NCBI GenBank assembly: GCA_002404795.1
Contig: DHKK01000150.1
Location: forward strand, 1-5,216
Source: Clostridiales bacterium UBA4696
GTDB lineage: Bacteria; Bacillota; Clostridia; Oscillospirales; Oscillospiraceae
Reading direction: 5' to 3'
DNA length: 5,216 nt
The stretch's first letter is position 1; every line of letters starts with the position of its first letter. The translations under genes and the position numbers were made by a program. Under the pieces are notes generated by a model. It did not search any database and was not told the DNA's origin. It saw nothing but the letters and a program-made list of their open reading frames with translations. Shown piece after piece: positions 1 to 5,216 of the stretch.

Positions 1-1038
1 TCTCTTCCGTTTTCCCTTTCCATCCAGATCATCTCCTGCAACATCCAGCGCGTCACCGATGAAAACAGCCTCATCAACTCCCTCGGTCAGGACAACATGT
101 CCAAGATCCAGAAGGACGCCGCCATCGCCAAGGCCGAGGCAGAGCGTGATATCGCCATCGCGCAGGCGCAGGCCGCCAAGGCGTCGAACGACGCGCAGGT
201 GGAATCCGACATGCAGATTGCGCAGAAGCAGAACGACCTTGCCATCAAGCAGTCGGAGCTGAAGGTGCAGGAGGACACCAAGCGCGCCGAGGCCGACGCC
301 GCCTACACCATCCAGCAGCAGGAGCAGCAGCGCTCCATCGAGACCGCGACCGTCAACGCCCAGATCGCCAAGGCGGAACGCGAAGCGGAATTGAAGAGCA
401 GGGAAGTCGAGGTCAAAAAGCAGTCTCTGGACGCCGAGGTCCGCGCCGCCGCCGACGCCGACCGCTATAAGAAGGAGCAGGAGGCGCAGGCCGCCCTCTA
501 CCAGCGTCAGAAGGACGCGGAGGCCGTCCGCTACGAGCAGGAGCAGGCTGCGGAAGCGGCCAAGAAGGCCGCCGAGGCCGCCCGCTTTGCCAAAGAGCAG
601 GAGGCCGCCGGTATCGCCGCCGTCGGTCAGGCGGAGGCCGAAGCCATCCGCGCCAAGGCGCTGGCCGAGGCCGAGGGTATCGACAAGAAGGCCGTGGCCA
701 TGAAAAAGTACGGCGAGGCCGCGGTCATCGAGATGATCATGAACGCCCTGCCGGAGATCGCCAAGAATGTGGCCGAGCCTCTCAGCAAGGTGGATAAGAT
801 CACGATGTACGGCGAGGGCAACAGCGCCAAGCTTCTTTCCGACATCGTCAACGGCACCACGCAGGTCACCGAGGGCATCAGCGCCGGAATGGGGCTCGAC
901 CTCAAGAGTCTGCTGGCGGGCGCTCTGGGCGGCAAGCTGGCGGCGGGAACTCCCCAGCCGGTCCAGGTGACGGTCAAGCAGCAGCCGGCAGAGGATGCGG
1001 CGGCCGCCTCCGCGGATGCGCCGGAGCAGCAGGTGTAA
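1..1038 (+). CDS. Flotillin / SPFH (band 7) family protein, 5'-partial
   Basis: The reading frame is open from the first base of the window to TAA at 1036-1038, giving 345 visible residues; the start and most of the SPFH domain lie upstream. The methionine at nt 97 is internal. Near the left edge the segment IISCNIQ followed by VTDEN (window residues 10-22) matches the end of the SPFH domain in flotillins. Next comes a long Ala/Glu/Lys/Gln-rich coiled-coil region (about residues 35-233) with many AEAE, AKAE and KEQEA steps. A flotillin-type C-terminal segment follows (about 234-310: KKYGEAAVIEMIMNALPEIA, then a Gly/Leu-rich stretch), and the tail is Pro/Gln/Ala-rich. Flotillins form membrane-associated oligomers that organise membrane microdomains, with the coiled coil driving assembly; this role is family knowledge. 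The DUF2500 gene lies 62 bp downstream on the same strand and is probably co-transcribed. The first seven residues do not fit the family pattern. Family assignment is firm, cellular role is not. Confidence 0.9.
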   Translation, partial: SLPFSLSIQIISCNIQRVTDENSLINSLGQDNMSKIQKDAAIAKAEAERDIAIAQAQAAKASNDAQVESDMQIAQKQNDLAIKQSELKVQEDTKRAEADAAYTIQQQEQQRSIETATVNAQIAKAEREAELKSREVEVKKQSLDAEVRAAADADRYKKEQEAQAALYQRQKDAEAVRYEQEQAAEAAKKAAEAARFAKEQEAAGIAAVGQAEAEAIRAKALAEAEGIDKKAVAMKKYGEAAVIEMIMNALPEIAKNVAEPLSKVDKITMYGEGNSAKLLSDIVNGTTQVTEGISAGMGLDLKSLLAGALGGKLAAGTPQPVQVTVKQQPAEDAAAASADAPEQQV

Positions 1039-1047
1039 ATCAAACCC

Positions 1048-1077
1048 GCAGGGAGCTTCCTCCGGGAAACTCCCTGC
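1048..1077 (+). terminator. Intergenic nested stem-loop, weak terminator or mRNA processing element
   Basis: GCAGGGAG (1048-1055) pairs perfectly with CTCCCTGC (1070-1077). After one C/A mismatch the loop contains an inner 4-bp stem, TTCC (1057-1060) with GGAA (1065-1068), closed by TCCG. The only following T-run is TTT (1080-1082), which is poor for intrinsic termination. It lies between the flotillin stop and the ribosome binding site of the next gene without covering that site. It could be a leaky terminator that lowers DUF2500 expression, or a 3'-end stabiliser. The fold is visible in the sequence; the function is inferred. Confidence 0.4.
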
Positions 1078-1090
1078 CCTTTCAGAAAAA

Positions 1091-1095
1091 AGGAG
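1091..1095 (+). promoter_or_regulatory. Ribosome binding site of the DUF2500 gene
   Basis: AGGAG follows an A-run and sits 5 nt before the ATG at 1101. It fixes the start of this small gene and supports it as translated. No -35/-10 pair is evident in the 62-bp gap, so transcription probably comes from upstream of the flotillin gene. Confidence 0.8.
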
Positions 1096-1100
1096 ACGTT

Positions 1101-1502
1101 ATGGGCTTTGGATATGGCTTTGATCCCGGCTTCGGCACGACCTTCGGCATCATGTCCGTCATGATGCCGCTTATGTTCGTGCTGGTGTTTGGCATCATCA
1201 TCGTGACGCTGATCCGCGGCATCGGAGAGTGGAACAAAAATAACCACTCGCCGAAGCTGACCGTCCCCGCCGCGGTGGTATCCCGCCGCACCGCCGTTTC
1301 CCACCACCATCACAGCGGCGAGACGCACCGCGTCCACACCTCCACCAGCTATTACGCCACGTTCCAGGTGGAAAGCGGCGACCGGATGGAATTTGCGCTC
1401 TCCGGCACGGAATACGGCATGCTGGCTGAGGGCGACACCGGCGAGCTGACATTTCAGGGAACGCGCTATCTGAGCTTCCGGCGAACGGAGCAGGCGTCCT
1501 GA
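1101..1502 (+). CDS. DUF2500 domain-containing membrane protein
   Basis: This 133-residue protein has a Gly/Phe-rich N-terminus (residues 2-12), one strong hydrophobic segment (about 14-38, typical of a membrane helix), then RGIGEWNKNNHSPKLTVPA and a soluble C-terminal domain rich in likely beta strands. The signatures NNHSP, the His run at 68-71, TFQVESGDRMEF (about 87-98), EYGMLAEGD (104-112) and LTFQGTRYLSF (116-126) are what I recognise as the DUF2500 family. The family has no established biochemical function to my knowledge. The likely topology is one N-terminal anchor with the beta domain on one membrane face. The start is set by AGGAG 5 nt upstream. It follows the flotillin gene and is closed by the hairpin at 1540-1573, so it is probably the last gene of that unit. 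His68-71 with His76 and His79 form a histidine cluster that could bind metal, but nothing here proves this. Confidence 0.85.
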   Translation: MGFGYGFDPGFGTTFGIMSVMMPLMFVLVFGIIIVTLIRGIGEWNKNNHSPKLTVPAAVVSRRTAVSHHHHSGETHRVHTSTSYYATFQVESGDRMEFALSGTEYGMLAEGDTGELTFQGTRYLSFRRTEQAS

Positions 1503-1539
1503 CCGCGAACGGGTAAAAGCAGCAGATCATATACAGAAC

Positions 1540-1573
1540 AGGAAAGGCTGACGGGGCTCCGTCAGCCTTTCCT
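1540..1573 (+). terminator. Intrinsic terminator after the DUF2500 gene
   Basis: The arms 1540-1554 (starting AGGAAAGGCTG) and 1559-1573 (ending CAGCCTTTCCT) are a perfect 15-bp inverted repeat around the loop GGCT. The GC-rich core GGCTGACGG/CCGTCAGCC is flanked by AAA on the left and TTT on the right, so part of the U-tract is built into the stem and could work from either side. It begins 38 bp after the stop codon at 1502 and precedes the fumarase promoter, separating the two transcription units. The T-run after the core is short (TTTCCT), so efficiency may be moderate. Confidence 0.8.
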
Positions 1574-1653
1574 CGTGCCGCGGGACACGCAGATAAAAAG
1601 TACTCTGTACACCGCTCCGCCATGGGTCATCGCAGGAAGAATCGAGAATTATG

Positions 1654-1681
1654 TTGACGGCGGTGCCGCAGCGTGTATTAT
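1654..1681 (+). promoter_or_regulatory. Sigma-A-type promoter of the fumC-malic enzyme operon
   Basis: TTGACG at 1654-1659 (5 of 6 to TTGACA) and TATTAT at 1676-1681 (5 of 6 to TATAAT) are separated by 16 bp. Transcription would begin near 1688, leaving a leader of roughly 28 nt before the ATG at 1716. The surroundings are AT-richer than the coding DNA. The spacer contains a small dyad, CGGC-GGT-GCCG (1658-1668), which could be an operator or chance. An overlapping TATTAT at 1679-1684 would give a 19-bp spacer and is less likely. Confidence 0.65.
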
Positions 1682-1715
1682 TATGTAAGAGATCAAAATA
1701 AAAGCGAGGTAAGCC

Positions 1716-3091
<1,376 letters not shown>

Positions 3092-3092
<1 letters not shown>

Positions 3093-3098
3093 AAGGAG
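3092..3098 (+). promoter_or_regulatory. Ribosome binding site that sets the malic enzyme start
   Basis: AAAGGAG overlaps the last base of the fumC stop codon (TGA, 3090-3092) and lies 8 nt before the ATG at 3107. An in-frame TTG at 3089 would add six residues, but it would place this site inside the coding region and has no ribosome binding site of its own. The ATG at 3107 is therefore the better start. The overlap with the stop codon suggests translational coupling. Confidence 0.8.
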
Positions 3099-3106
3099 AA
3101 AACATA

Positions 3107-4276
3107 ATGGATTATGCAAAAGAATCGCTCCGCCTGCACGGGGAGTGGAAGGGCAAGATCGAAATGGTGACGCGTGTGCCGGTCAAGACGAAGGACGACC
3201 TGTCTCTCGCCTACACCCCCGGCGTCGCGCAGCCGTGCCTTGAAATTCAGAAGGACATCAGCAAAAGCTACGAGCTCACGCGCCGCTGGAACATGGCGGC
3301 GGTCATCACCGACGGCAGCGCCGTGCTGGGCCTTGGTGACATCGGCCCCGAGGCCGGTATGCCCGTCATGGAGGGCAAATGCGTGCTCTTCAAGGCGTTT
3401 GGCGATGTGGACGCGTTCCCGCTTTGCGTGAAGACGAAAGACGTGGACGAGTTCGTCGAGACTGTCTACAACATTTCCGGCAGCTTCGGCGGCATCAACC
3501 TTGAGGACATCGCCGCGCCGCGCTGCTTCGAGATCGAGCGCAAGCTGAAGGAAAGGTGCGACATCCCCATTTTCCACGACGACCAGCACGGCACCGCCGT
3601 CATTACGCTCGCAGGCCTGACGAACGCGCTCAAGGTCGTGGGCAAGAAGAAGGAGGACGTGAAGATCGTCACGTCCGGCGCGGGCGCGGCGGCCATCGCC
3701 ATCACGAAGCTGCTGCTCTCCGCGGGCTTCAAGGATATCACGATGTGCGACCGCAAGGGCGCGATCTACAAGGGCCGCGAGGGCCTCAACTGGATCAAGA
3801 CCGAGATGGCCGAGGTCACGAACCTGAGCCGCAAAGCGGGCTCGCTCGCCGATATGCTCGTGGGCGCGGATGTGTTCATCGGCGTTTCTGCGCCGAACAC
3901 TGTCACGACTGAAATGGTCAAGACGATGAACAGGGACGCCATCATCTTCGCCTGCGCGAACCCGACGCCGGAGATCTTCCCCGACGCGGCGAAGGCGGGC
4001 GGCGCAAGAGTCGTTTCGACCGGCCGCAGCGACTATCCGAACCAGATCAACAACGTGCTCGCGTTCCCCGGCATCTTCCGCGGCGCGTTCGACGTGCGCG
4101 CAAGCGACATCAACGAGGCGATGAAGGTCGCGGCGTCCGAAGCATTGGCGGGACTTGTCGGCGATGAGCTTTCCGAGGACTACATCATCCCCGCGGCGTT
4201 CGACCCGCGCGTCGGCCCCGCGGTGGCCAAGGCCGTCGCCGAAGCCGCACGCAAGAGCGGCGTGGCGAGGATCTGA
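3107..4276 (+). CDS. NAD(P)-dependent malic enzyme (malate to pyruvate)
   Basis: This 389-residue protein matches the short bacterial malic enzymes in length and order of motifs. It oxidatively decarboxylates L-malate to pyruvate and CO2, reducing NAD(P)+. Visible sites are AYTPGVAQPC (35-44) with the catalytic Tyr36, ITDGSAVLGLGDIGPEAGMP (67-86), GKCVLFK with the catalytic Lys91, the metal ligands Glu133-Asp134 in NLEDIAAPR and the Asp pair in FHDDQHGTA (158-159). The Rossmann nucleotide-binding loop is SGAGAAAIA (190-198). Later motifs are CDRKG (214-218), SAPNTVT (261-267), CANPTPEIF (283-291) and RSDYPNQINNVLAFPGIFRG (307-326). The cofactor preference (NAD or NADP) cannot be settled by eye. 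It starts 14 bp after fumC, so it uses the malate made by that enzyme, or makes malate for it in reverse. There is no phosphotransacetylase-like C-terminal fusion, unlike the long MaeB type. The ATG at 3107 is chosen over the TTG at 3089 because of the ribosome binding site. Confidence 0.95.
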   Translation: MDYAKESLRLHGEWKGKIEMVTRVPVKTKDDLSLAYTPGVAQPCLEIQKDISKSYELTRRWNMAAVITDGSAVLGLGDIGPEAGMPVMEGKCVLFKAFGDVDAFPLCVKTKDVDEFVETVYNISGSFGGINLEDIAAPRCFEIERKLKERCDIPIFHDDQHGTAVITLAGLTNALKVVGKKKEDVKIVTSGAGAAAIAITKLLLSAGFKDITMCDRKGAIYKGREGLNWIKTEMAEVTNLSRKAGSLADMLVGADVFIGVSAPNTVTTEMVKTMNRDAIIFACANPTPEIFPDAAKAGGARVVSTGRSDYPNQINNVLAFPGIFRGAFDVRASDINEAMKVAASEALAGLVGDELSEDYIIPAAFDPRVGPAVAKAVAEAARKSGVARI

Positions 4277-4461
4277 GGACAAGACCAAACATCGTCCCCG
4301 TCCCTGCACGCCGTCGTGCCGGGCGGTCATAAAACGGCAAAATCAAACAATGGACCGATCACATTGCTTTCACAGCAGAAGCTCGTCGGCGGCCGTCCGA
4401 TCCGCGAAGGATGCAGATATCCCGTTCCGGCACGGCAAGCGACAATGGGCTTTGCAAAAGA
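4277..4461 (+). other. Gene-free stretch between malic enzyme and shared terminator
   Basis: These 185 bp hold no gene I can support. Both strands are partly open by chance of composition, but no ribosome binding site leads any frame and no family is recognisable. A short hairpin, GCACG-CCGT-CGTGC (4306-4319), has no T-run. The part from about 4330 to 4375 is clearly AT-richer than the flanking genes. There is no convincing -35/-10 pair. It could be a long 3' untranslated region, decayed DNA or a copy of an intergenic repeat. Confidence 0.5.
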
Positions 4462-4501
4462 AAGAGGAGAGCTCCCGCCGTATGGCGGGGGCTCTCCTCT
4501 T
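4462..4501. terminator. Strong bidirectional terminator between convergent genes
   Basis: The left arm 4462-4479 (AAGAGGAGAGCTCCCGCC) and right arm 4484-4501 (GGCGGGGGCTCTCCTCTT) pair over 18 bp with a single T/G wobble around the loop GTAT. On the plus strand it is followed by ATTTCATATTTTCC; on the minus strand by TCTTTTGC. Both ends of the stem also carry A/T bases. It lies 185 bp after the malic enzyme stop and only 19 bp from the stop of the minus-strand nucleotidase gene, so it is best placed as that gene's terminator while also stopping read-through from the fumC operon. Confidence 0.85.
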
Positions 4502-4520
4502 ATTTCATATTTTCCTCCGG

Positions 4521-5216
4521 TCAGAATACCCGGAAGCTGCCGCGCGTCAGCGGGATATCCCCGCCGTACTGCCGGAAGTAGTCCAGCAGCAGGTCGGACA
4601 TCTCCGTGCCGATCTCGCGCACGACCGGACAGCCGACGTAGCAGTCGTACCCGCCCGTGCCGCTGGCGCGGTAGCTGCTCAGGCATGCGGTGAACACGTC
4701 CGTATCCTTCACGGGCGCTCCGTTGACCGTCAGCTCGACCACGCGCTCGCCGACCGGCCTTGTGATATCGTAGGCGTAGCTCACGCCGGCATAGTAGTCG
4801 TAATTATAATGCTCGACCTTGGGCTCCAGAAAGCAGTCCGACACGCGCAGCGTGCCGTCCGGATTTCGGGTGAAGTATTCCGCGCTGCGCTCCATCGCCC
4901 TGCGCAGGACCGCGCCGGTGATCTCAAGCACCGTCAGCGTATTCGTGTAGGGGTAGGCGTTGAGGATGTCCCTGCGGCGCACGGTCTGCGGGAGGCCCGC
5001 CGCGTCGTTGGCAAGACTCGTGACCGAGAGCTGCGCGCCGCTCGCGGCAAGCTGTACGGTGTTGAACAGGTCCGCAAGCGCGGTGCCCTCTGCCGCCATG
5101 CGCAGCGGCGTATCCGGCGTCATTGGCGTTTTCAGATGGCCCACCACCTGATCGAGCCACTCCTGCGCGCCGCGCTCCATATCGGCGAACTCCGCGAGCC
5201 AGTCCGCCCGACACTC
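4521..5216 (-). CDS. 5'-nucleotidase / 2',3'-cyclic-nucleotide phosphodiesterase family, C-terminal domain, 5'-partial
   Basis: The frame runs on the minus strand from the right window edge to TGA at 4523-4521, giving 231 residues; the start is outside, and the methionine at 5180 is internal because the frame stays open upstream of it. The visible part matches the 5'-nucleotidase C-terminal domain: AEGTALADLF (about 42-51), an LSVTSLAND segment (63-71), RDILNAYPYTNTLTVLEITG (82-101), RRAMERSAEYF (105-115), KVEHYNYDYYAGVSY (133-147) and YRASGTGGYDCY (182-193). In this family an N-terminal metallophosphoesterase domain does the metal-dependent hydrolysis, and this C-terminal domain binds the nucleoside part; the enzymes are usually exported and salvage extracellular nucleotides. 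The catalytic domain and any signal peptide would lie beyond 5216. The usual NGGGIR-like and GGDGY-like loops are present only as variants (SLANDAAG, GTGGYD). The gene is convergent with the fumC operon. The family is clear, the exact substrate unknown. Confidence 0.88.
   Translation of the reverse strand, partial: ECRADWLAEFADMERGAQEWLDQVVGHLKTPMTPDTPLRMAAEGTALADLFNTVQLAASGAQLSVTSLANDAAGLPQTVRRRDILNAYPYTNTLTVLEITGAVLRRAMERSAEYFTRNPDGTLRVSDCFLEPKVEHYNYDYYAGVSYAYDITRPVGERVVELTVNGAPVKDTDVFTACLSSYRASGTGGYDCYVGCPVVREIGTEMSDLLLDYFRQYGGDIPLTRGSFRVF

Noticed and set aside
97..1038. A complete 313-residue gene starting at the ATG at nt 97
   Set aside because: The frame is open upstream to the window edge and that upstream part carries the flotillin IISCNIQ/VTDEN segment; no ribosome binding site precedes nt 97.
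627..1337. Long minus-strand open frame across the flotillin end and DUF2500 gene
   Set aside because: It lies opposite two recognisable plus-strand genes and its translation is Ala/Ser/Arg-rich with no family resemblance; this is an expected shadow in GC-rich DNA.
1622..1657. Tiny ORF of 11 codons upstream of fumC as a possible leader peptide
   Set aside because: It ends inside the -35 box, upstream of the inferred transcription start, has no ribosome binding site, and its composition gives no attenuation logic.
4306..4319. Hairpin GCACG-CCGT-CGTGC just after the malic enzyme as its terminator
   Set aside because: The stem is only 5 bp and is not followed by a T-run; the hairpin at 4462-4501 is far stronger.
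4316..4693. Plus-strand and minus-strand frames (also 4327-4686, minus) crossing the terminator hairpin
   Set aside because: Both read through a strong terminator and overlap the conserved nucleotidase end; neither has a ribosome binding site or a recognisable family.

Overview
The window is GC-rich bacterial DNA with strong G/C preference at third codon positions, good AGGAG-type ribosome binding sites and compact intergenic gaps. The proteins read most like those of a high-GC, anaerobic, gut-type Firmicute (Clostridia, Oscillospiraceae-like). That placement rests on the style of the flotillin, DUF2500, malic enzyme and 5'-nucleotidase proteins as I know those families. It is inference, because no rRNA or other marker gene is present.

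Layout, left to right. (1) 1-1038 (+) is the C-terminal two thirds or so of a flotillin/SPFH-family membrane scaffold protein whose start lies outside the window. A 62-bp gap containing a nested stem-loop separates it from (2) a small membrane-anchored DUF2500 protein (1101-1502, +). A perfect 15-bp hairpin at 1540-1573 closes this unit. (3) A sigma-A-like promoter (TTGACG, 16 bp, TATTAT) at 1654-1681 drives a two-gene metabolic operon: class II fumarase fumC (1716-3092) and an NAD(P)-dependent malic enzyme (3107-4276), with 14 bp between them. (4) About 185 bp without a convincing gene follows, ending in a strong 18-bp hairpin (4462-4501) placed to terminate transcription from both directions. 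(5) On the minus strand, 4521-5216 is the C-terminal part of a 5'-nucleotidase / 2',3'-cyclic-nucleotide phosphodiesterase-type enzyme whose N-terminal metallophosphatase domain lies beyond the right edge.

How the genes work together: fumarase and malic enzyme form a clear two-step module, fumarate + H2O to L-malate, then malate to pyruvate + CO2 + NAD(P)H, or the reverse as a feed into fumarate. The flotillin and DUF2500 pair is probably one membrane-associated unit, with the small protein sitting where many bacterial flotillin operons carry an NfeD-type partner. The nucleotidase is transcribed convergently and shares only the terminator with the malic enzyme operon.

Most of the window is ordinary housekeeping DNA. 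I see no CRISPR array, insertion sequence, tRNA or rRNA gene, phage gene or obvious defence system. The points most worth a second look are the flotillin-DUF2500 pairing, the gene-free stretch before the shared terminator, and the divergent substrate-loop motifs of the nucleotidase.
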